Of a DNA stretch of 64,000 nucleotides, positions 18,277 to 27,853 are shown one piece after another. A program made the translations under genes and the position numbers. How positions within the stretch are numbered: position 1 is the first letter of the stretch; the number at the start of each line of letters is the position of its first letter. The stretch comes from G963422445 sp963422445 (GTDB lineage: Bacteria > Pseudomonadota > Alphaproteobacteria > Thalassobaculales > Thalassobaculaceae), in NCBI GenBank assembly GCA_963422445.2, contig OY729512.2, positions 3,348,001 to 3,412,000 on the forward strand. Direction: 5' to 3'. The notes under the pieces are model-generated. The model ran no database searches and was not told where the DNA came from. It worked only from the letters and a program-made list of their open reading frames with translations.

Positions 18277-19757
18277 GAGCTTCTTGCAAAATTGCCGGCC
18301 CGACCGGTTTTTTGCCTTGTCGAGGGCCTGGGTTTCGGGCCATCTCGTGGTATGTTGTGTTTCCACAACAACAAGATACCGAGGAGGTGACCCCGATGAC
18401 CCTTGGCTCGACCCTATCCGATCTCTGGCACCGATTTCAAGGGGACCTTTTCCCTGCGTTGGCCGAGGCGGTCGGTCCTCTCCTCGAGACGCACAAGCGC
18501 TTCGTGACAGCTCTCGATCTCGTCAAGGTGGAGGGCTTCGTCGATGGGGTGTGGACCGGTCCGGGTCGGCCCCGGGAGGATCGCCAGGCGCTGGCCCGTG
18601 GCTTCATCGCCAAGGCGGTGTGGGGTCTGCCGACGACCCGCCACCTGATCGACAGGCTCAAGGTGGACCCGACGTTGCGCCGACTGTGCGGCTGGTCGCG
18701 TGTCGCGGAGATCCCGCGTGAAGCGACGTTCTCGCGGGCGTTTGCCGAATTTTCGCAGTCCCGTCTTCCGGAGAGGATGCACGCGGCTCTGGTTGCAGAG
18801 ACACTGGGCGACGCGCTCATCGGCCACGTGTCGCGGGACCCGACGGCCATCGAGGTCCGGGAGACGCCGGCCCCGAAGCCGAAGGCCAGGACGCCGAACC
18901 GCAAGCGCGGCCGGCCCCGCAAGGGCGCGGAGAGGACGAAGGAGCCTGGGCGTCTCGAACAGCAAGCGAACGGGATGGATCTCGATGAGAGGCTCGACGC
19001 GCTGCCGAAGGTCTGCGATCACGGGGCAAAGAAGACTGCCAAGGGGGGCCTGGAGGCCTGGCGCGGTTACAAGCTGCCTATCGACACAGCAGACTGCGGG
19101 GTGTGCCGCTGAGGACCGTCCTCACCTCGGCATCCGTCCATGACAGCCAGGTCGCGATCCCGCTGGCGATGATGACCGCCGGGCGTGTGACCAATCTCTA
19201 CGATCTCATGGACGCGGCCTATGATGCCAGGGAGATCTACCAGATGAGCGAACGGCTTGGCCATGTGCCGATCATCGATGTCAATCCGCGCCGGGACAAG
19301 GACCTCAAGGAGGAGCGGGACCGGGAGGCCCGGGCCCGGCGTGCAATAGGCCATGTCGATCCCGAGACCGTGCGGTTCCGGATCCGGTCCGGTGTCGAGA
19401 GGACCAACGCCCGCCTCAAGGATGAGTGTGGCGGGCGCCATGTCCGCGTCCGCGGACATTCCAAGGTCGCCTGCCATCTCATGTTCGGCATCCTGGCCCT
19501 GGCGGCTGACCCGTTGATACGTCTCGCCGTCCCATAGCGCGGCTCCGACGACGCATACCGACCCTTCGCGGCCCTCTCGAAGAGAGTGGCCCGGAGAGGC
19601 GTGTCCCGATGTCCACAAAGGTCCCTGTTTGGTCTCATCATCTCTGATGAGACACCGCGAATCCATGGATTCCGACCTCCAGGTGCAGAGGTGACCGGAA
19701 GCAACCGACCGATCCGGGCTCACCGGACCCTGGGGGCAGGAATTTTGCAAGAGGTTC
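18277..19757 (+). mobile_element. DUF772/DDE insertion sequence, copy 2
   Basis: Full-length copy with ends GAGCTTCTTGCAAAATT and AATTTTGCAAGAGGTTC. ATTCC lies on both sides (18272-18276 and 19758-19762), one base more than the 4-bp duplications of copies 4 and 5. Confidence 0.8.
18396..19537 (+). pseudogene. DUF772 DDE transposase, copy 2, frameshifted
   Basis: The first frame is intact through the point where copy 1 is broken and continues WRGYKLPIDTADCGV. Two extra bases (GTGTGCCG instead of GTGCCG at about 19100) then end it at 19112. The second frame resumes and runs to 19537 with DLMDAAYDAREIYQM and RSGVERTNARLKDECGGRHV. The lesion is therefore different from copy 1. Confidence 0.8.
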
Positions 19758-19789
19758 ATTCCAACTGGACTAGTCGACGGGAGCAGGTC

Positions 19790-20142
19790 ACCTGGGCGCC
19801 GGCACTTCGGTGGTATCCGATGGTTTGGCCTGCTTCCATGGCGTTACCGCGGCCGGTTGTGCTCATGACAGGATTGTGGTGGGAAGCGGGAAAGCCAGCG
19901 TCGAGCGCCCCGAGTTTCGTTGGGTGAACACCATGCTCGGCAACATCAAGAGCGCGTTGCGCGGCACCTACCATGCGATTCGGCCCCAATATGCTCAGCG
20001 CTATCTCTCGGAGTTCGAATATCGCTTCAATCGTCGCTTCGACCTGCCCGACATCATCCCCAGACTTGCCTATGTGGCCCTCAGAACGCCGCCCATGCCC
20101 CAACGGCTGCTCAAGTTGCGCTTAGCTTGAGTGGTAATCAGG
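19790..20142 (+). pseudogene. IS1595-family transposase, C-terminal fragment with right end
   Basis: From about 19810 the plus strand reads VSDGLACFHGVTAAGCAHDR ... FRWVNTMLGNIKSALRGTYH ... MPQRLLKLRLA, ending at a TGA at 20130, followed by the element end GCTTGAGTGGTAATCAGG at 20142. This is the last 40% of a transposase closely related to 27854-28789. The N-terminus and left end are missing. It joins directly to the middle of a DUF772 element at 20143. Confidence 0.8.
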
Positions 20143-20868
20143 AAGAAGACTGCCAAGGGGGTCCTGGAGGCCTGGCGCGGTTACAAGCTGCCTATCGACA
20201 CAGCAGAGTGCGGGGTGCCGCTAAGTACCGTTCTCACCTCGGCATCCGTCCATGACAGCCCGGTCGCGATCCCGCTGGCGATGATGACCGCCGGGCGTGT
20301 GACCAATCTCTACGATCTCATGGACGCGGCCTATGATGCCAGGGAGATCTACCAGATGAGCGAACGGCTTGGCCATGTGCCGATCATCGATGTCAATCGG
20401 CGCCGGGACAAGGACCTCAAGGAGGAGCGGGACCGGGAGGCCCGGGCCCGGCGTGCAATAGGCCATGTCGATCCCGAGACCGTGCGGTTCCGGATCCGGT
20501 CCGGTGTCGAGAGGACCAACGCCCGCCTCAAGGATGAGTGTGGCGGGCGCCATGTCCGCGTCCGCGGACATTCCAAGGTCGCCTGCCATCTCATGTTCGG
20601 CATCCTGGCCCTGGCGGCTGACCAGTTGATACGTCTCGCCGTCCCATAGCGCGGCTCCGACGACGCATACCGACCCTTCGCGGCCCTCTCGAAGAGAGTG
20701 GCCCGGAGAGGCGTGTCCCGATGTCCACAAAGGTCCCTGTTTGGTCTCATCATCTCTGATGAGACACCGCGAATCCATGGATTCCGACCTCCAGGTGCAG
20801 AGGTGACCGGGATCAACCGACCGATCCGGCCTCACCGGACCCTGGGGCAGGAATTTTGCAAGAGGTTC
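20143..20868 (+). mobile_element. DUF772 insertion sequence, copy 3, right half only
   Basis: Starts within the transposase gene (KKTAKGVLEAWRGYKLPIDT) right after the IS1595 end. It continues through an unbroken 3' half of the gene to 20649 and to the right terminal repeat ending GAGGTTC at 20868. The sequence is almost identical to copy 2 here, and this fragment preserves the correct reading frame across the region where copies 1 and 2 are shifted. Confidence 0.8.
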
Positions 20869-20902
20869 GTGTGTTAGTCGATTTCTGGCTCGATAGGAGC
20901 CC

Positions 20903-21714
20903 TTGACGATCGACGACCTTGTCCGCCGCTTCTGGATATGGGGAGAAACAAACGGTCCCGGGATGGGTGGATTGACACGACAGGTGCTCCGTGCCTATGG
21001 TGGTAGATATCCACAGCGGCCAAGTGGCAAAACCGCACGGATGAGGGAGCCGACGGGGTGCGCGGCATCTGACGCCGCGCGAGATCTGGATCGGGTTGGA
21101 TAGAAACGTTGCCGGCAATGGTGCGGTGATGCGTTGCACTCCCGTCGCCATCCGCTGGACTGGCGATGACACAGATTCGGTAGACAATCATTCGTGAGCG
21201 CGACCGCAACGCAGTGGGATCCGCGTTGCGTCTAGTCGACAGCTCTCGTGAAGCTGGCCATCGATTGCTTGTCGCGATGGAAGACGGTCGAATGTCTGGA
21301 TTTCGTTGCGCGGGCGCATCGGGCTGTGGTTGATCTCGGCGATACGCTGTCACTGCTGGAGATCGTCGGTCGGGGTGGGCGAATGCGCCGCCGGAGGTTA
21401 TCGATGCCATATCCGGCGCCAGCAAGAGTATTCCTGTCGATCTCGAAGGCCGTGACAAGGGTTATACCCTGAAGGCCATGCAGGTCGCCTTGTGGTGCGC
21501 CTGCCAGGCCCGCGACTTCGAGAAGGTGCTGATCGGTGTGGTCAGTGCCGGCGGCGACACCGACACCAACGGTGCGGTCACCGGCGTGGTGTTGGGCGTG
21601 CGGTTCGGGATCAGTGCCATCTTGTCGCGTTGGCGGGGTCGCGTTGCAGGGATCCAGGCGGGACGAACCCCGATGGAGGTTTGGGCTGACAGGCTCGTGG
21701 CGTGTTCGGCCTGA
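20903..21714 (+). pseudogene. ADP-ribosylglycohydrolase (DraG-like), decayed
   Basis: Protein fragments in order but in different frames: DDLVRRFWIWGETNGPGMG (about 20908), AGNGAVMRCTPVAIRW (21111-21158), ATATQWDPRCV (about 21205), and YTLKAMQVALWCACQARDFE with GGDTDTNGAVTGVVLGVRFG (21463-21600), ending at 21714. The GNGAVMR and GGDTDTNGA motifs are the metal-binding signatures of the ADP-ribosylglycohydrolase family, which removes ADP-ribose from proteins or nucleic acids. At least three frameshifts and stops (for example TGA at about 21195 and TAG at 21234) inactivate it. Its 5' end is cut by the copy 3 IS. Confidence 0.75.
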
Positions 21715-21780
21715 CCGACCATTCGTGCCGGTCCGCACCCGCGCAAGCCGGTCCGCACAGGCAGGCCGCTCGACATGTTA

Positions 21781-23001
21781 TACCAAACGCAAGTCATATG
21801 AACCGATACAGTGAGGCATCGGGATCAGCACGATGGGGCTACGGCCCAGCTGCGCCGGGTCGTATTGGTGATGACGTCGGGCTGGTCGGTCAGCCATTGC
21901 CACCCCGTCCAGCAGGCGTCCCTCAGGGCGGAGACATTCTTGAACACGCGGTTGGCGAAGCGGTTCGATTTCAGGAACAGAATGATCTGCTCCATCGGAT
22001 TGAGTTCCGGACTGTAGGGCGGCAGATGCACGAGCGTCAGGTTGGGGGGAACGAGAAGGTCGCCCGAGCGATGCCAGCCCGCCCCGTCCAGCACAATCAC
22101 GCCGTGCGCACCCGGCGCCACGGCCGCGCCGATCGCCGCCAGATGCTCGTTCATCGACGCCGTGTTCGCCCTGTCCGCCACGTGGGCGATGCCGACGCCG
22201 CGCTCTGCGCAGGTGGCGCCGAACAGATAGACGTAGCCATAGCGATGGTCGCGCAGGATGCGCGGACGCTGCTTCCCATTCGCCCAGACCCGTGTCGTCA
22301 TCCCCTTCTGGCCGATGCGCGCTTCGTCCTGGAACCAGATTTCTATCGGACCCGCCAGCGCCTCAGAGCTGAGCGCCGACGTCAACTGTGCCTCGAACTC
22401 CGCCACGAACGACCTCTGCCGCTCCGCGTCGGCTTTGGGGTGGACCGGCCGCCCCGAGACAAAGCGAAACCCGGCCCTTCGGAGCATCATACGGGCACCG
22501 CTCTCCGTATAGATGACCCCGAAGGCCTCCTCGATTTTCCGTAAGATGTCCTGAACGCGCCAGCGCGTCACACCGTCCCGCTCAAGCTCGGGACCCGCCT
22601 CGATCCAGGCGCCGATCTCGGCGATCTGCGCGTCCGTCAACCGGCCCTCGCTCCCGCCGCGCGGGAGATCCGCGAGGCCGTCGAAGCCCTCCGTGTTGTA
22701 GCGCAACACCCAGTCGCGCAGGATTTGAAGCTCCATGCCCTGCGCCCGAGCCGCCTCCGTGCGAGACGCACCCTCCATGATCATGGCGAGCGCACGCGCG
22801 CGCGACGCTTGCTTCGCGTCCCCGCAGTGCCTCGAAAGCGCGTGGAGCTCGTCCGCTGTGTGTGCCGTCCAGGTTATCGGCGTTGCCGCACTCATCGTCA
22901 TCCTCCGGCGCTGGTGAGTCGATCACCACAGTCTATGAAGGTCGTCCGGACCGTCACCCCAACATATTGGGATGGTGAGTCAATTTGGAGCGCGCTTGGT
23001 A
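21781..23001 (-). mobile_element. IS630-family element (second type)
   Basis: Outer ends TACCAAACGC at 21781 and GCGCTTGGTA ending 23001 are near-perfect inverted repeats beginning and ending with the TA target. About 1.2 kb with one intact transposase gene on the minus strand. Confidence 0.75.
21825..22901 (-). CDS. IS630-family transposase (second type)
   Basis: 358 aa starting MTMSAATPITWTAHTADELH. The N-terminus is helix-turn-helix (ASRTEAARAQGMELQILRDWVLRY). The DDE residues are visible: Asp in IEIWFQDEARIGQKG, Asp in GVIVLDGAGWHRS and Glu in YSPELNPMEQIILFLK. The last is the typical IS630 signature. Full length, no lesion. The ADP-ribosylglycohydrolase remnant ends about 65 bp to the left. 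Confidence 0.9.
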   Translation of the reverse strand: MTMSAATPITWTAHTADELHALSRHCGDAKQASRARALAMIMEGASRTEAARAQGMELQILRDWVLRYNTEGFDGLADLPRGGSEGRLTDAQIAEIGAWIEAGPELERDGVTRWRVQDILRKIEEAFGVIYTESGARMMLRRAGFRFVSGRPVHPKADAERQRSFVAEFEAQLTSALSSEALAGPIEIWFQDEARIGQKGMTTRVWANGKQRPRILRDHRYGYVYLFGATCAERGVGIAHVADRANTASMNEHLAAIGAAVAPGAHGVIVLDGAGWHRSGDLLVPPNLTLVHLPPYSPELNPMEQIILFLKSNRFANRVFKNVSALRDACWTGWQWLTDQPDVITNTTRRSWAVAPSC

Positions 23002-23640
23002 TTACCGGGAAAAATAGGACGAGGCTCCGGCCGCCCTGATCCGCCAGAAAATCGCTCTTTCTGCTAGATAGTGTCGTCACGAGAGATGTTCCTCTATCCT
23101 ATCTGTAGGTATCACTCGATGGTTCATGGAGGTGACTGATGGGATTGGCTCATCGGCGTCACGACATCTCGGCCAGGGTCTGGCGGTTGCTGGAGCCTCT
23201 GGTGGATGAGCCGGACGATGAGTGGCTGATGATTGACGCCAGTCATCTCAAGGTCCATCCCCATGCGAGCGGTGCGGTCGGCGGCACTCAGGCGATGGAT
23301 CGCACAAAAGGGGGCTGAACACGACGCTGCACCTGGCTGTGGACGCGCATGGGATGCCGGTGCGGGTGTTGGTGACCGAGGGGACGGCAGCAGATTGCAG
23401 TCAAGCGGTCGAGCTGATTGAAGGGATAGATGCCGAGTCCTTAGTTGGCGGACAAGGCCTATGACACGACTGCCATCCTGTCTTATTGTGAGGAGCATGA
23501 AGTCATTCCGGTGGTTCCGCCGAAGCGCAACCGCCAGCACCCCAGAGCGTATGATGTCCATCTCTACCGGCACCGGCATTTGGTGGAGAACGCCTTTCTG
23601 TGGCTCAAGCGTTGGCGTGGGATTGCCACACGATACACTA

Positions 23641-24508
23641 GGGCGTGTTGATGAATTCATGAAATGCTGATAATCATTCTCCATCAATGACACTTTCCGG
23701 GGACTTATCATGGCGTTACGCCTGCTCATCCCGGATACTGTCTGGTCGACACTCGAGCCGCTACTGCGTGAGAGCAAACACGCCGCCGGCGCCCCGCCAC
23801 GGCTCAGCGACCGAATGTTCATCGAAGCCGTCCTCTACCAGGCGCGTACCGGAACCCCCTGGCGCGACCTGCCCGACGAATTCGGCCATTGGAATGCCGT
23901 TTATCAGCGGTTTCGCCGTTGGGAGAAGCGCCACCTCTGGGCACGGCTCTGGCAACAGAGACAACAGGTAGATGATGAACCACTCAAGGAAGTGTTCATC
24001 GATTCGACCATCCTGCGCGCTCATCAACACGCCGCCGGCGCGGTAAAAAAACGGTGGCCAGGAGGCCCAGGCTCTCGGCCGCTCCCGGGGTGGGTTCTCC
24101 ACCAAGCTGCACGTCGCCTGTGCCAACGAAACAACCGGTGTGTCCTTCGTGTTGATGGGTGGCGAGCGCCATGATGGCGTGGGATTCGAGCTTCTGTGGA
24201 AGGCTTTGCCCAGCTCTCCCGCACCGGAGGCTGCGGTCATGGACAAGGCGTATGACAGCAAGGACATTCGCCAGGCGCTGGCCGACCAGGGCGTCGAAGC
24301 CGTGATTCCCGCCCGGTCGAACCGGACTGAGACGATTCATCACGATCAAGAAAAGGACAAGCGGCGCCAGCAGGTCGAGCGATTCTTCAACAAGCTCAAA
24401 CAATTCCGTCGCATTGCCACACGTTATGACAAGCTCGCTCGGACGGTCCTCGCGTTTGTCCACATTGTCTCAGCATGGATCATGCTTCGATCATTCGTCA
24501 ACACGGCC
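23641..24508 (+). mobile_element. IS5-family element, IS427 type, copy 2 (nested)
   Basis: Ends GGGCGTGTTGATGAAT and ATTCGTCAACACGGCC with TA on both sides (23639-23640 and 24509-24510). It sits inside the transposase gene of the 23066-24589 element. Very similar to copy 1 at 3039. Confidence 0.85.
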
Positions 24509-24511
24509 TAG
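23710..24511 (+). pseudogene. IS427-type transposase, copy 2 (frames not joined by -1 slip)
   Basis: The first frame runs 23710-24174 with FIDSTILRAHQHAAGAVKK. The second, ending 24511, carries GGFSTKLHVACANE, VMDKAYDSKDIRQAL and QQVERFFNKLKQFRRIATRY. The A-run at 24044-24050 has seven A, against eight in copy 1. With seven, a -1 slip does not enter the second frame; only +1 or -2 would. Either this copy has lost its frameshift site by one base, or the homopolymer is miscalled. Confidence 0.65.
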
Positions 24512-24592
24512 GAATGCCGCATCGTTTCTTGCCGCGGTGCAGATTCGGTGTCTGGCGCCTTGGGCTGGTATTTCGTGACGACATTATCTAGC

Positions 24593-25565
24593 TGTAATCT
24601 TTCAATAGGTTGTCCATCCGGGATTGATACTCGGAAGCTGATGGGTAACGAAGCCTGTCAACGAACCGAGAAGCGAGCCCCGGATGAACGTCCATAAGAA
24701 TGCAAAACTGACACCGCGCGGTCGCGCCGAGATCGTGCGACGGGTTATCGACCAGGGGCAGACCCCGAAGGCACCGTGAGCAAGTGGGTCCAGCGCTACC
24801 AGGCCGAGGGCGTCGAAGGCCTGCAGGACCGCTCGTCGCGACCGCATAAACTGCGCCGGCCGACGCCTGCGCCGGTGGTCCGCCAGATCGCCGCCGAGCT
24901 CGGCGTCTCCACCGCCACCGTCAGCCGCGTGCTCAGGCGCCTCGGGCTCAACCGCCTCAAAGCCCTCGAACCGGCCGAGCCGGTCCAGCGCTACGAACGC
25001 CAGTACCCCGGCGAGCTCATCCACATCGACATCAAGAAGCTCGGCCACTTCGACCGCCCAGGCCATCGCGTCACCGGCGACCGTACCGGCCACAGCAACA
25101 GACGCGGCATCGGCTGGGAGTTCCTGCACCTGTGCATCGACGACCACTCCCGCATCGCCTTCAGCCAGATCATGCCCGACGAGAAGAAGAAAAGCGCCAT
25201 AGCCTTCCTCAACGCCGCCTTCGCCTACTATAAAAGCCTCGGCGTCACCGTCAGCCGCGTCATGACCGACAACGGCGCCTGCTACAAGGCCTTCGCCTTC
25301 CACGACGCGTGCCGAACCCTCGGCCTCAAGCACATCCGAACCAAACCCTACACGCCAAAGACCAACGGAAAGGCCGAGCGCTTCATCCAGACCGCCCTGC
25401 ACGAATGGGCCTACGCACGCGCCTACCAAAACTCAGGCCAACGCGCACACCACCTTCCGTATTGGCTCCACCGATACAACTGGCACCGGCCGCATGGTAG
25501 CCTAAAGGCAAATACACCCATCAGCCGACTCAGACTGACCGAGAACAACCTGTTGAGGCTCCACA
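24593..25565 (+). mobile_element. IS481-family element
   Basis: Ends TGTAATCTTTCAATAGGTTG and, as reverse complement of the right end, TGTGGAGCCTCAACAGGTTG. A 6-bp direct repeat TCTAGC flanks it (24587-24592 and 25566-25571). The left copy of this repeat includes the CTAG border of the neighbouring IS5 element, so IS481 inserted after it. Confidence 0.8.
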
Positions 25566-25570
25566 TCTAG
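24684..25570 (+). pseudogene. IS481 transposase with a small N-terminal deletion
   Basis: The true start (24684, NVHKNAKLTPRGRAEIVRRV) runs into a stop after QGQTPKA because roughly 25 bases of the first helix-turn-helix are missing. From 24776 the remaining 264 aa are open: SKWVQRYQAEGVEGLQDRSS, Asp in LIHIDIKKLGHF, Asp in RVMTDNGACYK and Glu in PKTNGKAERFIQT. A protein could start at 24776 but would lack the N-terminal DNA-binding helix. Stop TAG at 25568-25570 lies in the target duplication. Confidence 0.75.
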
Positions 25571-26772
25571 CCACTGACAGGTGCCCCGGCAGAGCTGTCA
25601 ATGATCAAACCACTTGCAACAAGCGCGTCGACGTCACCGTCCGTATAACCAAGTTCGCGAAGGATTGCGGTGCTGTGTTCGCCGAGGCCTGGGGCGGGCC
25701 GGGGATTATGGGTCGGAGATCGTTCGAACCGCGCGGCCGGGCGTGCCTGACGGATCATGCCGACGGCCGGTTGTTCCACTTCGTGGATGAGACGGTTGTG
25801 GATGATCTGCGGGTTGTGGAAAATTTCACTCCGACGCAGAACCGGTGCGCATGGCACATCGTTGCGGTCCAGTGCTTCGATCCATTCAGCGCTCGTTGCC
25901 CCGAGAAACTCCTCCGCCATCGCCGTGTAGCGCTGGTCCTTGTTCCGGATCCGTTCCTTCTGGGTCGCAAACTGCGGATCGTCGAGCCAGTCCGGTCGCT
26001 GCATTGCGGTACAAAGGCCGCGCCATTCGGAATCCGATACCGAGCCGGCCGTGATGTAGCCGTCGGATGTCTGGAAAATTCGATCGTGCGACGGTGGCGG
26101 CACCTTGCCGCCTTCGGCGATGACGGTAAACGGTCCCATCCCTTCGGCCCACAGCATGGAGATCATCGCATCCAGCATTGCGACCCGAACATGCTGGCCT
26201 TCGCCGGTTCGCTCACGGCAAAACAGCGCCGCGGTTGCCGCCTGTGCGGCGTAGACAGCGGTGGTCTTGTCGGCAATTACGGTTCGGATCATGCGGGGCC
26301 GGCCGCTCGGATCGTCGCCTTGGAGGTCGGCAAAGCCGGACATGGCCTGGATCAGAGGATCGTAAACCCGCTTGCCCGAATACGGTCCACTCTCGCCGAA
26401 ACCGCTGATCGAAACATAGATGATGCGTGGGTTGCGCTGGCGGACGGCGGGTTCGTCGAATCCGAGTCGATCCATTGCGCCGGGCCGCAGGTTCTGGATC
26501 AGGACGTCAGCCTGTTCGAGCAGCCGCCATAGTATATCCTTCGCTTCGGCCCGTTTCAGATCGACCGCCAGTGAACGTTTGCCGCGGTTGCAGGTGATGA
26601 ACATGGGCGGCAGGCCGTCCGGTGCACCGGCTGATTGCCGTATAAGATCGCCGGTCGGCGGTTCAACCTTGATGACATCGGCACCCTGGTCGGCTAGCTG
26701 GACGGCGGCGGACGGTCCGGCGACGACATTGGTGATATCGACGACCCTGATGCCGGAAAGTGGGCCGCTCAT
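25567..26772 (-). CDS. CaiB/BaiF (family III) CoA-transferase
   Basis: 401 aa starting MSGPLSGIRVVDITNVVAGP. Family III hallmarks: N-terminal nucleotide fold with LADQGADVIKVEPP, the CNRGKRSLAVDLK block, and the expected catalytic Asp at about residue 168 (IADKTTAVYAAQAA). The C-terminal lobe contains DNDVPCAPV-like sequence (DRNDVPCAPVLRRSE). These enzymes move CoA between organic acids. The start overlaps the GST stop upstream (ATGA), forming a two-gene operon. The last codons and stop are supplied by the IS481 target site (TCTAGC), so the C-terminus may have been slightly changed by insertion. Substrate unknown. Confidence 0.88.
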   Translation of the reverse strand: MSGPLSGIRVVDITNVVAGPSAAVQLADQGADVIKVEPPTGDLIRQSAGAPDGLPPMFITCNRGKRSLAVDLKRAEAKDILWRLLEQADVLIQNLRPGAMDRLGFDEPAVRQRNPRIIYVSISGFGESGPYSGKRVYDPLIQAMSGFADLQGDDPSGRPRMIRTVIADKTTAVYAAQAATAALFCRERTGEGQHVRVAMLDAMISMLWAEGMGPFTVIAEGGKVPPPSHDRIFQTSDGYITAGSVSDSEWRGLCTAMQRPDWLDDPQFATQKERIRNKDQRYTAMAEEFLGATSAEWIEALDRNDVPCAPVLRRSEIFHNPQIIHNRLIHEVEQPAVGMIRQARPAARFERSPTHNPRPAPGLGEHSTAILRELGYTDGDVDALVASGLIIDSSAGAPVSG

Positions 26773-27404
26773 TGCGGGTTGTTCGCTGTTTGGGCGGCGG
26801 CGTAGCCGGAGCGTTTCGAGATACGGTCGCGATATGCGAGAAAGATGTCCGGTAGGGGCTGTTTGTAGTCGATCGCCCAATCGAGTGTCGAGGTCATCAG
26901 AATATCGGCGCCGGTGAAAGCCGCGCCGAGCAGAAACGGTTGATCTGCATCGTATAGCGTTGCCGCCGAATTGATCATGCGCTCGAAATATTCCCCCGAT
27001 GCCTTGTTGGCGATGGCCGAGTCGCCGTAAATATGGGGCAGAGCCCAATGACGGCGCAGAACATAAAGGCTGGTTGCGTCAAGTTCCATGCTGATGAAGG
27101 ACATCCATTCGAAGTATCGCGCGCGGGCGGCGGAACCGTCCGGAATGAGTGTCTCGGGTCCATCGCGGTAGGTCTCCGCAAGATACGTCACGATGGCCGT
27201 GCTTTCGGCGATGACAACCGGGCCGTCCTTGAGAACGGGAATTTTCTGGCGCGGATTGAGCCGAACGAAATCCGGCGCCTCGGTATCGGGAGTGCGGGTT
27301 CGGACCACAACGGTGTGATAGTCGAGTCCGAGTTCGATCATCGCCCAGTGGGCCCGCACCGTGCGGGATGTCCCAATCCCCCAGATCACGCGTTCGTCGT
27401 CCAT
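26769..27404 (-). CDS. Glutathione S-transferase family protein
   Basis: 211 aa from the ATG at 27404 (a TTG start six codons upstream is less likely). The N-terminal thioredoxin fold includes GIGTSRTVRAHWAMIELGL, NPRQKIPVLKDG and the glutathione-binding ESTAIVTYLAE. The all-helical C-terminal domain follows (FMSMELD-type region and FTGADILMTSTLDWA). Probably conjugates or uses glutathione in breakdown of a substrate handled by the adjoining CoA-transferase, with which it overlaps by 4 bp. A similar GST plus acyl-CoA gene pairing recurs at 40986. Confidence 0.85.
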   Translation of the reverse strand: MDDERVIWGIGTSRTVRAHWAMIELGLDYHTVVVRTRTPDTEAPDFVRLNPRQKIPVLKDGPVVIAESTAIVTYLAETYRDGPETLIPDGSAARARYFEWMSFISMELDATSLYVLRRHWALPHIYGDSAIANKASGEYFERMINSAATLYDADQPFLLGAAFTGADILMTSTLDWAIDYKQPLPDIFLAYRDRISKRSGYAAAQTANNPQ

Positions 27405-27722
27405 GGATCCGCTCTCCGGCAATGTCGATTACGACAGAATGTCCCTGATGGCACAATGTGTTCAAGGATCGCATGGCTGCGGCCCTGTATGAACCATGAC
27501 GGTGATAAAGCACCGTTCTGTCGGCGCTTCACATGATGCGCATCTGACGGATCGCACTGGTGCCCACGCACCGAGGCCGCGGAAACCGACCGAAGCCACG
27601 ACCGACCGCCGCCTTGACATCACCCGACTACCGAACCCTTGCGCCCGGCTGTCACGATGTGATCGGCAACGAAACTCAGTGTATTGATCGTTACAAATAT
27701 ATCCATTATTGTATTCTTCTGA
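27405..27722. other. Upstream region of the GST/CoA-transferase operon
   Basis: No gene recognised. It should contain the minus-strand promoter of the operon. The AT-rich stretch at 27690-27722 adjoins the MITE. Confidence 0.35.
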
Positions 27723-27833
27723 ACCGCTTATGCACGTGGCTCCGGTGAAACGCACATGTAGCGTTTGGCGTGCCGGGAATAGTCGACATCGGGGGCAACA
27801 TCGTGTGCCACCGGAGCCACATGCATAAGCGAT
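27723..27833. mobile_element. 111-bp MITE, copy 1
   Basis: Ends ACCGCTTATGCACGTGG at 27723 and TGCATAAGCGAT ending 27833. It is inverted relative to copies 2-4, which have the same interior (TGTTGCCCCCGATGTCGAC and GCCAAACGCTACATGT). The flanking 8-mers TCTTCTGA and TTTCCTGA match at six of eight positions. It abuts the left end of the IS1595 element at 27837. Confidence 0.8.
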
Positions 27834-27853
27834 TTTCCTGATTCTCACTCAAG

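Larger units (their letters stand above)
23139..24578 (+). pseudogene. IS5/IS1031-type transposase, deleted, frameshifted and interrupted
   Basis: Begins GLAHRRHDISARVWRLLEP, then jumps to VDEPDDEWLMIDASHLKVHP because of the internal deletion, so most of the DUF4096 domain is missing. The frame ends at a TGA after RTKGG (a CAAAAGGGGGC slip site is present). Further parts are VDAHGMPVRVLVTEGTAAD, ADKAYDTTAILSYCEEHEVI and VENAFLWLKRWRGIATRY, up to the IS insertion at 23640. The C-terminus resumes at 24511 with NAASFLAAVQIRCLAPWAG and stops at 24578. Non-functional. Confidence 0.8.
23066..24589 (+). mobile_element. IS5-family element (IS1031-like) interrupted by an IS427-type copy
   Basis: Ends ATAGTGTCGTCACGA after CTAG at 23064 and TCGTGACGACATTAT before CTAG at 24588 are inverted repeats. 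A second element (23641-24508) is inserted inside it. Compared with the partial copy at 60284-60770, this copy lacks about 190 bp between two occurrences of GTTGCTGGAGCCTC. Confidence 0.8.
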
